Counted from the stretch's first letter, positions 9,351 to 17,421 are shown. The stretch: DNA of 64,000 nucleotides from Collimonas fungivorans Ter331 (GCF_000221045.1 NC_015856.1:2412986-2476985), one strand, 5' to 3'. The notes: generated by a model not told the origin, from the letters alone. Made by a program: numbers and translations.

Positions 9351-9374
9351 GTGACTATTTCATGATATAGTCAC
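9351..9374. promoter_or_regulatory. Predicted TetR operator B (between tetR and outer-membrane factor gene)
   Basis: GTGACTAT at 9351-9358 and ATAGTCAC at 9367-9374 form a perfect 8-bp inverted repeat spaced by 8 bases, 24 bp in total. It lies in the short divergent gap between the repressor start (9311) and the efflux gene start (9412). It matches operator A in length and outer arms. Confidence 0.75.
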
Positions 9375-9411
9375 ATAATAATTTCTCCCTTTCATGTCGC
9401 GGAAGATACCC

Positions 9412-10872
9412 ATGCTACTTAAACGAACTCTCTTCACATTAGTCGTCGCCAGTCTTTCAGCGGGTTGCGCTGTCGGGCCAGATTATATTCGGCCCGACAC
9501 GCCCATGCCAGATCGCTACCTAGGTCAAACGGCGGTTGAGCAACGGCATGCCAACGCCACTGCCGATTTCACTGTGTGGTGGGGAAGCTTTGGCGATCCA
9601 CAATTGGCCCACTTCGTAACGCTTGCGCTGGAGCAGAATTTGGATCTTGCGCAGGCATCCGCTCGCGTCGCTCAGGCGCGCGCAGGACTCGGAGCTGCGA
9701 ATGCCGCGCTGCTGCCTTCCGGTAACATCAATGCCCAGGGGGCACGAGCCTACCAGTCGGTTGAAACGCCATTGGGGCAAGTCTTGAATTCAAGGCCCAA
9801 TTTCGATCGTTACGGCAACGCCTATGAAGCCAACCTCGGCGTAGGCTGGGAGCTGGACGTATTCGGCGGCGTGCGTCGCGGCCGGGAAGCGGCACTGGCC
9901 GAGTATCAGGCTTCGGAGGCTGGCGCGGCGGCGACACGGTTGGCTGTGGCGGCGCAGACCGCTGACATCTACATCAGCATCCGTGGACTGCAAACTCGCC
10001 TAGATGTTGCCCGCCGGCAGGTACAGACGCAACAGGAACTACTCTCAACTATCAATCTGCTTTATGGCAAGGGATTGGCAGCCGAACTTCAAGTGCGGCA
10101 GGTCGAGGGTGCGCTCGCCCAGGTGCGGGCATCGGTACCGGTCCTCGAAACAGGGCTGGATACAGCCATGAATGCGCTGGACGTGATGCTGGGCACAGCG
10201 CCCGGTACGCACCGGGAGGAGCTGGCTAATGCAGCCGTTATTCCGATTGCTCCGCAGATCGCATCAACCGGATCACCGCGTGATTTGCTCAGGCGCCGGC
10301 CCGATCTGATTGTGGCCGAACGCCGTCTGGCTGCGTCAAACGCTCGTATCGGCATGGCAATCGCCGAGTATTACCCCAAGCTCTCTTTTAGCGGACTGAT
10401 TGGCAGCGCGACATCTTTATCTAGCGGCAACCTGTTCACCGGCGGCGCAAGTCAAGCCGCCGGCGTGCTGGGCCTTCGCTGGCGTCTGTTCGACTTCGGC
10501 CGCATCAACGCGCAGATTGACTTGGCCAAAGGGCAGGAAGCCGAGGCGCTAGCCGGTTATCGGCTCGCGGTGCTGCGCGCTACCGAGGACGTGGAAAACG
10601 CGTTCTCGGCCTTGGTGAAACGCGAAGATCAGGCCGGCGTACTCAGTCAGGGCGTGGATTCGCTCAGTCGAGCGAGGGGGGCCTCGTTTGCGGCATACCA
10701 GAAAGGGGTCGTCAGCCTTATCGAAGTCTTGCAAGCCGATGAGAGCCTGTTACGTGCCTCCGATATGCGAGCGCAAGCGCAAACCGAATCGGCACGCGCG
10801 GCGGTCGCGGCATTCAAGGTGCTCGGTGGAGGTTGGCAACCCCAGGAATCCGAAGCTGTAGCAATTAGATAG
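9412..10872 (+). CDS. RND efflux outer-membrane factor (NodT/OprM family), lipoprotein
   Basis: 486 residues from the ATG at 9412, which has GGAAG six bases upstream; an ATG at 9394 lacks any ribosome site. The signal ends in a lipobox (SLSAGC) followed by AVGPDYIRP, the usual start of NodT-type OMFs. Two OEP repeats follow (about 60-250 and 275-470), with hallmarks such as WWGSFGDPQL, RRPDLIVAERRLAASNARIG and LRWRLFDFGRI. It forms the trimeric outer-membrane duct for the pump. It is transcribed divergently from the TetR gene over a shared operator. Confidence 0.93.
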   Translation: MLLKRTLFTLVVASLSAGCAVGPDYIRPDTPMPDRYLGQTAVEQRHANATADFTVWWGSFGDPQLAHFVTLALEQNLDLAQASARVAQARAGLGAANAALLPSGNINAQGARAYQSVETPLGQVLNSRPNFDRYGNAYEANLGVGWELDVFGGVRRGREAALAEYQASEAGAAATRLAVAAQTADIYISIRGLQTRLDVARRQVQTQQELLSTINLLYGKGLAAELQVRQVEGALAQVRASVPVLETGLDTAMNALDVMLGTAPGTHREELANAAVIPIAPQIASTGSPRDLLRRRPDLIVAERRLAASNARIGMAIAEYYPKLSFSGLIGSATSLSSGNLFTGGASQAAGVLGLRWRLFDFGRINAQIDLAKGQEAEALAGYRLAVLRATEDVENAFSALVKREDQAGVLSQGVDSLSRARGASFAAYQKGVVSLIEVLQADESLLRASDMRAQAQTESARAAVAAFKVLGGGWQPQESEAVAIR

Positions 10873-11026
10873 CGGAGTACACGCCAACGAAGACGGAGGA
10901 GAGCCGCGCCCACAAAGGGGCTCGACAGACCATGTTGTCCGTTTTGACTAAATTGAAGAATCGGGGGCGAACCCGGCAGAATTTATTGTTCGTTTTCATT
11001 TCTTGAGGTGCGTCGGCTGAGGCAGC

Positions 11027-11137
11027 TCAAAAAAAGATGAAATCGTCGTTGCAGGAGGGAAGCGCCTGTCCTGTCAGCCAGACCAGGCGCCATAGGGCCA
11101 GGGCGGCCGCGAGAATGATTCCGGCAATAATCAGCAT
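11027..11137 (-). CDS. Small membrane peptide, 36 residues
   Basis: Not a conventional-length gene, but it is well supported. AAGGAAAG lies just before the ATG. The peptide is one hydrophobic helix (MLIIAGIILAAALALWRLVW) followed by a short polar tail with one cysteine (CNDDFIFF). Its promoter region contains a perfect TCGCAC-N4-GTGCGA palindrome (11152-11167), and nearly the same 16 bp stands in front of the adjacent tetR gene. This implies repression by that regulator. Function unknown; a single-pass inner-membrane peptide is the obvious reading. Confidence 0.6.
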   Translation of the reverse strand: MLIIAGIILAAALALWRLVWLTGQALPSCNDDFIFF

Positions 11138-11151
11138 GTTCTTTCCTTTTA

Positions 11152-11167
11152 TCGCACAGTCGTGCGA
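11152..11167. promoter_or_regulatory. Predicted TetR operator (small peptide gene)
   Basis: Perfect inverted repeat TCGCAC-AGTC-GTGCGA, 15 bases before the start of the 36-residue peptide gene and inside the 71-base gap after the tetR gene. It matches 11829-11844 in 15 of 16 palindrome positions, spacer aside. Confidence 0.65.
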
Positions 11168-11208
11168 AATTAACGTAATAAAAACCGGCATCTCGCGCCG
11201 ACATGGTT

Positions 11209-11817
11209 TTATGCGTGGTAATTGAAACTGCGGTAGGTCGAGGTCAGTCGTTCATAGGCATTGCGCACCCTGTCAGGCGCCTTGGGATCGCGCAGAAAAC
11301 GCGCATCGTGCATCAGGCCGACCATCAGGCTGTAGATCTCGAACGCCAGCTGTTCAGGATCGGTGTCGGGCCGCAGGTGGCCGGCGTCCAGCGCCTGGAT
11401 GATGGCGCGCCGCAAAACCCCGCGCCAGCGCAGCACATTATGCTGCAGCCGTTCGCGCATCGGCGTGTCGACATCGTCATACTCGAAGGCGCCGGCGACA
11501 TAGATGCAGCCGGTGACATTGCAGGTGCGCGTAATCCAGTTCATCACCAGCGCGTTAAGGCGCGGCAGGCCGCGCGCCTGCGTCATCGCCGGTTCGAATA
11601 CGTCGGCGGAAAAGCGGCGGTCGAATTCGTTCAGCACCGCTTCATGCAAGGCTTCGCGCGAGCCGACGCGAGAGAACACGCCGCTCTTGCTGATGCCCAG
11701 CCGTTTCGCCACTTCGCCCAGGGACAAACTCTCCAGGCCCTGGGTGGCGACCATGTCCAATGCCGTATTGACAATGGCCGCCAGGGTGAGCTCGCTTTTT
11801 TCGGTATGGGTATCCAT
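11209..11817 (-). CDS. TetR family transcriptional regulator
   Basis: 202 residues. The N-terminal helix-turn-helix is clear: IVNTALDMVATQGLESLSL, VAKRLGISKSGVFSRVGSR (about residues 14-60). The C-terminal domain has the YVAGAFEYDDVDTPMRERL and AFEIYSLMVGLMHDARFL pattern of TetR_C proteins seen in many beta- and gammaproteobacteria. Its own promoter has TAGCAC-TATC-GTGCGA 12 bases before the start, and the next gene downstream has the same site. It is inferred to be autoregulated and to control the 36-residue peptide. Ligand unknown. Confidence 0.88.
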   Translation of the reverse strand: MDTHTEKSELTLAAIVNTALDMVATQGLESLSLGEVAKRLGISKSGVFSRVGSREALHEAVLNEFDRRFSADVFEPAMTQARGLPRLNALVMNWITRTCNVTGCIYVAGAFEYDDVDTPMRERLQHNVLRWRGVLRRAIIQALDAGHLRPDTDPEQLAFEIYSLMVGLMHDARFLRDPKAPDRVRNAYERLTSTYRSFNYHA

Positions 11818-11828
11818 GCGCTGCAGTT

Positions 11829-11844
11829 TAGCACTATCGTGCGA
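11829..11844. promoter_or_regulatory. Predicted TetR operator (autoregulatory site)
   Basis: TAGCAC-TATC-GTGCGA, a one-mismatch palindrome with the same arms and 4-base spacer as the site at 11152-11167. It lies directly upstream of the tetR start at 11817. Confidence 0.65.
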
Positions 11845-11913
11845 AATGTCTATGTTATTTTCTTTGGCAGCGCAGGATTCCTCAAACCGCCGGCATCTGG
11901 CGGAAACCGACGG

Positions 11914-12198
11914 TCAGGCGCCTGCGTAAATCGAATCGCCGGCGCCGCGTGTCGCGCTGTCCCGCAATTGCGCGGTTACCCGCTTGTGCTCAGGCATGGC
12001 CGGAACGCGGATGGCTGGATAGCTGCTGTCACTTTCGAGCAGCATGCCCTGGGCTGCGGCAACGGCTACTTCCTGCTCGACCTGGGCCCTGGTCTGGGTG
12101 GAAACAAAGGGCTGTTCGGCGGGATAAGGGGCTTCGGCAAAAACCGAGGCGGTTGCGGTGAGGGCGAGGATTGTCACTATCGTTTGTATGGTGCGCAT
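11914..12198 (-). CDS. Small secreted DUF4148-like protein
   Basis: 94 residues. A clear signal peptide (MRTIQTIVTILALTATASVFA) is followed by YPAEQPFVSTQTRAQVEQEV and AAQGMLLESDSSYPAIR. This LTRAQV-xxEL...AQG pattern is seen in DUF4148 proteins of Burkholderiales. These are periplasmic proteins of unknown role that occur in many copies per genome. No operon partner: tetR lies downstream on the same strand, about 100 bases away. Confidence 0.7.
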   Translation of the reverse strand: MRTIQTIVTILALTATASVFAEAPYPAEQPFVSTQTRAQVEQEVAVAAAQGMLLESDSSYPAIRVPAMPEHKRVTAQLRDSATRGAGDSIYAGA

Positions 12199-12355
12199 GG
12201 TCGTTTTCCTAAAGAATGGAGGTGGGCGATAACGTCGGCTGCTCCCGCAGCCTGGCGCTGCGCGCCTGCTGCGGAGCAGATGTTCGCCATCGCTGACAAG
12301 CAGTGTAGGCTTGCGCAGCCGACGATCTCATGACACAAGAATGACAATTTCGTCA

Positions 12356-12373
12356 TGCCGGCCTAGGCCGGCA
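12356..12373. repeat. Perfect 18-bp palindrome
   Basis: TGCCGGCCTAGGCCGGCA, with no spacer, about 70 bases before the acetyltransferase gene. It could be a dimeric repressor site or a cruciform-forming element. It contains a CTAG centre, which is rare in many proteobacterial genomes. No T-run follows on either strand, so a terminator is unlikely. Confidence 0.5.
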
Positions 12374-12445
12374 AAACCGGTAATTTTCTATGTTCCTCCA
12401 ATTTTCCTCGCATAATGGCAAACCGGATGATCTGGAGGAGTAACA

Positions 12446-12871
12446 ATGGAATGGGTTTTCGAGCAGGAAAACATGGACTGGGCGGCGCTGTCCAATCTTT
12501 ACAAGATAGCGCCGCTGGGCGACAAGCACCCGGACGATCTGAAAACGGCATTTACCAACAGCCTGTACAAGTGCTTCGTATTCGACGGCGCAGTCCTGGC
12601 CGGCGCCGGCAGGGCGCTGGCGGACAGCATCGATTGTTCCTATATTTGCGACGTCGCGATCCATCCGGATTTCCAGGGGCAGGGCCTGGGCAAGGCCATC
12701 ATCAGCAAATTGCGGGACCTGTCCGCCGGACACAAGAAAATCATTCTCTACGCAGTTCCAGGCAAGGAAGGCTTCTACAAGAAACTGGGATTCAAGCGCA
12801 TGAGCACGGCCATGGCGATTTTCAAGAACCAGGAACGGGCGCTTGCCGCCGGCCTGGTCAACGACACTTGA
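12446..12871 (+). CDS. GNAT family N-acetyltransferase
   Basis: 141 residues, the usual size of a single GNAT domain. The acetyl-CoA binding motif A is visible as VAIHPDFQGQGLGKAIISKL (about 72-91), followed by LYAVPGKEGFYKKLGFKRM, the typical motif B end. The start is fixed by GGAGGAG six bases upstream. Substrate unknown; it resembles small-molecule or aminoglycoside-type GNATs only at the fold level. It converges with the rhodanese gene, with an inverted repeat between them. Confidence 0.88.
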   Translation: MEWVFEQENMDWAALSNLYKIAPLGDKHPDDLKTAFTNSLYKCFVFDGAVLAGAGRALADSIDCSYICDVAIHPDFQGQGLGKAIISKLRDLSAGHKKIILYAVPGKEGFYKKLGFKRMSTAMAIFKNQERALAAGLVNDT

Positions 12872-12876
12872 TCGTG

Positions 12877-12908
12877 CGGATAAATCGACGCCAGCGGTGA
12901 TTTATCCG
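12877..12908. terminator. Inverted repeat between convergent genes, possible bidirectional terminator
   Basis: Perfect 10-bp arms CGGATAAATC (12877-12886) and GATTTATCCG (12899-12908) with a 12-base loop, placed between the stops of two convergent genes. There is no T-run, so termination would be weak or Rho-assisted. Confidence 0.45.
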
Positions 12909-12940
12909 TGTCGGTGAAAATATAGCGCTTTGCCGGCGTT

Positions 12941-14557
12941 TCAGATCACAAAAAATCCATGGCTGCCGTCGGCCGCCAGCTGTGCGACCAGGCCGTATTC
13001 CCAGTCCAGGTAGGCTTGCATCGCTGCAGCCGGGTTGTCGGTGCCTTCATACGGCCGCCGGTAGCGGTCGATGCGCGGCGACGCCAGCACGGTCTCGCCC
13101 GATTCTAGCGGCAGCCCGGCAGCAATCCAGGCTGCCGTACCGCCTTTGAGCACGAACACCGGCTTGTCGCCAAGCAGTTGCGCATCGCCGGCCGCGTAGC
13201 TCGCCAGCAGGCTGCTGCCGCAGGTCAGCACGTAACGTTCGGCGCCGGCTGCCTGCTCTAATACTTGCGCCAGCTGCGAGCGCAAGGCGAAGCGCGCGCC
13301 GGGGATGTGCTGCTTGACGTAGTTGGCGCTGCTGGTGAAATCGAGCAGCACGGTATCCGTTCCCTCTTGCAGCCATTGCGACAGCTGCTGCGCGCTGACC
13401 GCTTCGTACGGCGGCGCTGGCGGCAAGGCCTGGGCCGGATGGTCGCTTTCGCTGAAATGCTGCGGCTGCAGGCCGTCCAGCACATGGACTTCCCAACCCA
13501 TCTGCGCCAGCCAGGAAGCCGTCATGTTGGCGCGCACGCCATCGTCGTCCGCCAGCACGATGCGGGCGCCGCGCACCGGCGCCACGTGGTCGGTTTCCTG
13601 CACCAGCTGGCCGCCCGGGGCAGAACCGAAGCCGGGCAGGTGTCCACGGCTATATTCTTCAGGGGTGCGGACGTCAAGGCGATAAGTGGTGCGGCCGGTT
13701 TCTGCTTGCCAGTGTTCCAGGGCCGCCAGGTCGGCGCGTCCCACCTTGGCCCGGTCTGCCACTTGCCGGCTGGCCTTGGCGGCCTGTACATGATGCTCGC
13801 TGCCGGATGGATCCAGGGAGCGTTCGGCAAAGCGCTGGGTCTTGCCGTGTTCCAGCTGCTGTCCGGCCAGGGTCCAGCCTATGGTGCCGTTGCGCAAGGC
13901 ACTAACCGGATTCGGAATGCCGGCATTGATCAGCGACTGGCTGCCGATGATGCTGCGGGTGCGTCCGGCGCAATTGACGATGACCCGGGTTTCCGGGCGC
14001 GGCGCCAGCGCGCGCACGCGCAGCACCAGTTCGGCGCCGGGCACGCTGACGCTGCCGGGGATGCTCATGGTGTTGTATTCATCGTAACGGCGCGCATCGA
14101 GCACCACCACGTCGGCGTCCGCATCAAGCAAAGCCTTGACCTCCGGCGCCGACAATGACGGCGTGTGGCGTTGCGATTCCACCAGCTCGCCGAAGGCCTT
14201 GCTAGGGGCATTGACGTCGCGGAAGATTTCGCCGCCGGCGTCGCGCCAGCCTTGCAAGCCGCCGGCCAGCAGGTGCACGGCGCTGTAGCCGAGCTGCAGC
14301 AGGCGTTGCGCCGCAGGCTGGGCCAAGCCTTCGCCATCGTCGTAGACCGCGATGACGGTGTCGCGGCGCGGGATGCGGGCGTAGGCTTCCAGTTCGATGC
14401 GCCCCAGCGGCAGGTTGGCGGCGAACAGCGGATGCGCTTCGGCGAACGGCGCTTCTTCACGCACGTCGAGCAAGGCCAGTTCCTTGCGCTCCAGCAGCGC
14501 GGCATGGATCTGCTGGAACGAGAGTGTGGCGAAAGTGGTGTTTTGGGTTGTGGTCAT
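12941..14557 (-). CDS. Four-domain rhodanese (sulfurtransferase) protein
   Basis: 538 residues containing four rhodanese modules (about 10-125, 135-245, 280-385, 400-500). Domain 2 has a CAGRTRS active loop with Cys about 196. Domain 4 has a cysteine (TCGSSLL, about 446). Domains 1 and 3 have DDGEG and DDDGV in place of the cysteine loop and should be inactive. Catalytic rhodaneses move sulfane sulfur from thiosulfate or persulfides to acceptors. The gene starts inside the last codons of the cysteine-dioxygenase-like gene (4-base overlap), so the pair likely handles thiol oxidation products. No signal peptide, so cytosolic. Confidence 0.9.
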   Translation of the reverse strand: MTTTQNTTFATLSFQQIHAALLERKELALLDVREEAPFAEAHPLFAANLPLGRIELEAYARIPRRDTVIAVYDDGEGLAQPAAQRLLQLGYSAVHLLAGGLQGWRDAGGEIFRDVNAPSKAFGELVESQRHTPSLSAPEVKALLDADADVVVLDARRYDEYNTMSIPGSVSVPGAELVLRVRALAPRPETRVIVNCAGRTRSIIGSQSLINAGIPNPVSALRNGTIGWTLAGQQLEHGKTQRFAERSLDPSGSEHHVQAAKASRQVADRAKVGRADLAALEHWQAETGRTTYRLDVRTPEEYSRGHLPGFGSAPGGQLVQETDHVAPVRGARIVLADDDGVRANMTASWLAQMGWEVHVLDGLQPQHFSESDHPAQALPPAPPYEAVSAQQLSQWLQEGTDTVLLDFTSSANYVKQHIPGARFALRSQLAQVLEQAAGAERYVLTCGSSLLASYAAGDAQLLGDKPVFVLKGGTAAWIAAGLPLESGETVLASPRIDRYRRPYEGTDNPAAAMQAYLDWEYGLVAQLAADGSHGFFVI

Positions 14558-15162
14558 GATTTTTTCAATTCGCTGGAACGGTCCCAGATATTCGGCAAAT
14601 GGCTGTTGGAGTAACCGGAGATGAAGGCCTTGCTGCTGCCGTCCTCGGCGTATACCGAGCGCTGCACCGCGCCGATGTTAGCGCCGTATACATGGATGCT
14701 GATCGAGACGCTGTCGGCAAATGCGTTGCGCACCTGGTGGATGTCGCCGGCCTCGGGCGACAGCGTTTCCACCGTGCCCGGCGTCAGCTTGAGCGGCGCC
14801 CCTTCAGCCTGCAGGCTGCCGCCGGCGCTGCGCCGGTAGGCTTGCGCATACTCGGCGCCGCGCAGCATGCCGATCAGGCCCCATACCGTATGGTCGTGGA
14901 TCGGCGTTGTCTGTCCAGGGCCCCAGACGAAGCTGACTATCGAAAACCGCTCGGCCGAATCGGCATGCAGCAGATATTGCTGGTAACGCTCAGGCTGCGG
15001 CTGGGCATAGGCATCTGGCAGCCAGTCGTCGACCGCGATCAATTGCTGCAGCAGGGCGCCGCCGTCGTGCAGGATCTGCGCTTGCGGCGGCTTGTTCTCG
15101 AGCAGGGCGGCGAATGCGGTGACAAAGTCGCGCAGCCGGCCGGGGTTTTTTGAGGTAGGCAT
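14554..15162 (-). CDS. Cysteine dioxygenase family protein (thiol dioxygenase)
   Basis: 202 residues, cupin fold. Iron ligands are visible in TTPIHDHTVWGLIG (two His about 91 and 93) and GDIHQVRNAF (His about 144), matching the 3-His site of cysteine dioxygenase and 3-mercaptopropionate dioxygenase. The reaction is thiol plus oxygen to sulfinate in the cytosol. AAGGGAAGC sits before the ATG. It is the first gene of a two-gene unit with the four-domain rhodanese (ATGA overlap) and lies 84 bases after acdS on the same strand. Sequence alone does not separate cysteine from 3-mercaptopropionate as substrate. Confidence 0.88.
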   Translation of the reverse strand: MPTSKNPGRLRDFVTAFAALLENKPPQAQILHDGGALLQQLIAVDDWLPDAYAQPQPERYQQYLLHADSAERFSIVSFVWGPGQTTPIHDHTVWGLIGMLRGAEYAQAYRRSAGGSLQAEGAPLKLTPGTVETLSPEAGDIHQVRNAFADSVSISIHVYGANIGAVQRSVYAEDGSSKAFISGYSNSHLPNIWDRSSELKKS

Positions 15163-15246
15163 GCTTCCCTTTTTTGTAGCTACAGATACAAGGATAAAGC
15201 ATGCGGGATGATGTAGCCTAATCCTGAAATTGTCGCGCCATGACTG

Positions 15247-16263
15247 CTAACCGTTGCGAAACAGGAAACTGTAAGCGTTCAGCGCCGGTACGCCGCCCAG
15301 GTGGGCGTACAGCACGCGGGAGCCGGGCGGGAATTCGCCCAGCCTGACTTTTTCTATCATGCCTTGCATCGACTTGCCCTCGTAGACCGGGTCGGTCAGC
15401 ATGCCTTCCATGCGCGCGCACAGGCGGATCGCTTCCAGCGTGCCGTCGTTCGGCAAGCCGTATTCGGGGCCGCCGAAGCGCGTATCGAGCACCACATCGC
15501 GAGCCGTGATGTCGCGTTCCAGCTCGACCAGCGCGGCGGTGTTTTTTGCGATGCGCAGGATCTGCTCGAAGGTTTGCTGCGGTTTGGCCGAGGCATCGAT
15601 GCCGATCACGCGCTCGGCGCGGCCGTCGGCGGCGAAACCGACCAGCATGCCGGCTTGCGTGCTGCCGGTTACCGAGCAGGTGACGATGTAGTCGAACTTG
15701 AAGCCCAGTTCAGCTTCTTGCTGCCGTACTTCTTCCGCAAAACCGACGAAGCCGAGGCCGCCGCGCGGGTGTTCCGAGCAACCGGCCGGAATCGGAAACG
15801 GCTTGCCGCCGGCTTTGCGCACGTCTTCCATGGCTTGCTCCCAGCTCTGACGGATACCGATATCGAAGCCCGCGCTGTCGAGCCGCACCTCGGCGCCGAG
15901 GATGCGCGACATCTCGATGTTGCCGACCCGGTCGTACACCGCGTCCGAATAATTCACCCAGTTCTCCTGCACCAGCACGCATTTCAGGCCGAGATGGGCG
16001 GCAACCGCGGCGACCTGGCGCGTCTGGTTGGACTGGATGCCACCTATCGACACCAGCGTGTCGTAGCCGCCCGCCAGCGCTTCCGGGATCAGGTACTCGA
16101 GCTTGCGGGTCTTGTTGCCGCCGAACGCCAGGCCGCTGTTGCAGTCTTCGCGTTTTGCATAGAGTTCAACCTTGCCGCCGAGGTGGGCGCTGAGGCGTGG
16201 CAGCGGCTGGATAGGGGTGGGCCCGAAGGTGAGCGGATAGCGGGGAAATTTCTGCAGGTTCAT
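15247..16263 (-). CDS. acdS: 1-aminocyclopropane-1-carboxylate deaminase
   Basis: 338 residues from the ATG at 16263, which has CAGGAG at the right distance and gives the exact family length; a 22-codon upstream extension is spurious. It is a PLP enzyme cleaving the ethylene precursor ACC to 2-oxobutyrate and ammonia. Key residues are present: PLP lysine K51 ([10 protein letters not shown]), S78 (IQSNQ), Y294 and E295 ([12 protein letters not shown]), and L322 ([11 protein letters not shown]). E295 and L322 separate true ACC deaminases from D-cysteine desulfhydrases. It is divergent from an Lrp-type regulator, the usual acdR-acdS arrangement. It suggests a plant- or fungus-associated lifestyle. 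Confidence 0.97.
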   Translation of the reverse strand: MNLQKFPRYPLTFGPTPIQPLPRLSAHLGGKVELYAKREDCNSGLAFGGNKTRKLEYLIPEALAGGYDTLVSIGGIQSNQTRQVAAVAAHLGLKCVLVQENWVNYSDAVYDRVGNIEMSRILGAEVRLDSAGFDIGIRQSWEQAMEDVRKAGGKPFPIPAGCSEHPRGGLGFVGFAEEVRQQEAELGFKFDYIVTCSVTGSTQAGMLVGFAADGRAERVIGIDASAKPQQTFEQILRIAKNTAALVELERDITARDVVLDTRFGGPEYGLPNDGTLEAIRLCARMEGMLTDPVYEGKSMQGMIEKVRLGEFPPGSRVLYAHLGGVPALNAYSFLFRNG

Positions 16264-16367
16264 GGAAGCGACTCCTGAGGTTGAGGGGGATCCATACTTC
16301 GCCGGCGGTGCTGCCGGAACAAAAACCATATTAGAATCAATCTCTGGAATCCGGGTTGCAAGTTTTC

Positions 16368-16401
16368 AAGAGAATTCAGATCTAAAATATGAAATTCTCT
16401 T
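16368..16401. promoter_or_regulatory. Inverted repeat in acdS-acdR divergent region
   Basis: Perfect 9-bp arms AAGAGAATT (16368-16376) and AATTCTCTT (16393-16401), AT-rich, between the two divergent genes. A likely Lrp/AcdR binding element. It overlaps the first possible ATG of the regulator (16389), which argues for a downstream start. Confidence 0.55.
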
Positions 16402-16433
16402 CAATAGATGATTTTTATTCTGAGAAAAACTAT

Positions 16434-16943
16434 ATGAAAGCAACAAAGTTGCTTACCAAGGCGCCGCCGGCGGATGCTACTGGGGCGGCGATGGATCGTA
16501 CCGACCGCGCCATTCTCAGGGCGCTGCAGCGCGATGCTTCCATCTCTAACGTGGCGCTGGCGGCCAAGGTGAACTTGAGTGCGCCGGCATGTCTGCGGCG
16601 CGTCGAACGGCTCAAGGAGTCGGGACTGATCAAGGGCATCGTCGCCTTGCTCAATCCGCGCGCGCTGGATGCCGGAACCATGGTGATGATCGGGGTGGTG
16701 CTGGATCGCTCGACGCCGGAATCGTTTGCCGATTTCGAGCGGGCGGCGCAGAAAGTTTCGGGTTGCCTTGAGTGCCATGTAGTCACGGGCGAATTCGACT
16801 ACTTCATGCTGCTGCGGACCAAGGATAACGATAGTTATAACCGGCTCCATGCGGAGCAGCTGCTGTACCTGCCGGGCGTGCGGCAGATCCGCACATTCAT
16901 GGTGCTCAAGCAGGTTCTTTCGACTACCCAGTTGCCGCTTTAG
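16434..16943 (+). CDS. acdR: Lrp/AsnC family regulator, AcdR-like
   Basis: 169 residues from 16434. Other possible starts are 16389 (inside an inverted repeat) and 16491 (150 residues, the classic Lrp start MDRTDRAILRALQ). The helix-turn-helix follows (SNVALAAKVNLSAPACLRRV), then the RAM/AsnC ligand-binding domain (VSGCLECHVVTGEFDYFMLL, LPGVRQIRTFMVLKQV). In other plant-associated bacteria AcdR activates acdS in response to ACC and related signals. The divergent neighbour here is acdS, so the same role is inferred. Confidence 0.88.
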   Translation: MKATKLLTKAPPADATGAAMDRTDRAILRALQRDASISNVALAAKVNLSAPACLRRVERLKESGLIKGIVALLNPRALDAGTMVMIGVVLDRSTPESFADFERAAQKVSGCLECHVVTGEFDYFMLLRTKDNDSYNRLHAEQLLYLPGVRQIRTFMVLKQVLSTTQLPL

Positions 16944-16998
16944 GCGGTCAGGTAGGCAGCCTGACCCGCTGCAAGGCAGATCAGGCTGGCGCTGCTAT

Positions 16999-17421
16999 TT
17001 AGCAATTGCCTTTTTTTGCCTGGCCCGGAGGGCAATGGTAACGGCCGTTGCCATCGTCACGCCAGTCGTCACCGCGGCGGTCGTCATGGCGATCATCACG
17101 GCGATCGTCGCCACGGCGCCAGCCGCCGCGGTTCAGTTCCCAGCCATTGTTACCCTGCCGCCATTCTGGGCGGCTGTACTGATAGCCGCTGCGGGCCCGT
17201 TCCCAATGGCCGCCGGCCCAGACATGGCGGCTGCCGTTCCAGTTCCAGTACCCAGGCGCCCAGACATAACCGACCCGCGGCGGCGGCACGCGCTCATAGC
17301 GCGGCGCCGGAGGAGGGGTGCCGATGGTGATGTTGACGCCGATTTGCGCCATTGCCTGGCTTGGTATAAAGGCAGTAGCGCTGAGTGCTGCCAGCGCGGC
17401 CGCGCAGAGGATGCGTTTCAT
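16999..17421 (-). CDS. YXWGXW-repeat secreted protein
   Basis: 140 residues from the ATG at 17421, with GGGAGA just upstream; an in-frame GTG lies four codons earlier. A signal peptide ends near AMAQ. A proline-rich linker is followed by aromatic repeats YVWAPGYWNWNGSRHVWAG and GHWERAR. The C-terminus is very rich in Arg/Asp (RRGDDRRDDRHDDRRGDDW) and ends with CPPGQAKKGNC, whose two cysteines could form a disulfide. This family is periplasmic or surface-exposed in Burkholderiales and has no settled function. Confidence 0.8.
   Translation of the reverse strand: MKRILCAAALAALSATAFIPSQAMAQIGVNITIGTPPPAPRYERVPPPRVGYVWAPGYWNWNGSRHVWAGGHWERARSGYQYSRPEWRQGNNGWELNRGGWRRGDDRRDDRHDDRRGDDWRDDGNGRYHCPPGQAKKGNC

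Noticed and set aside
10983-11204. 73-codon minus-strand frame around the small peptide gene
   Set aside because: Different frame, no ribosome site and no hydrophobic or family pattern; the 36-residue frame is better supported.
11203-12333. 376-codon open frame on the plus strand
   Set aside because: Runs antisense through tetR and the DUF4148-like gene; no domains and crosses two real genes.
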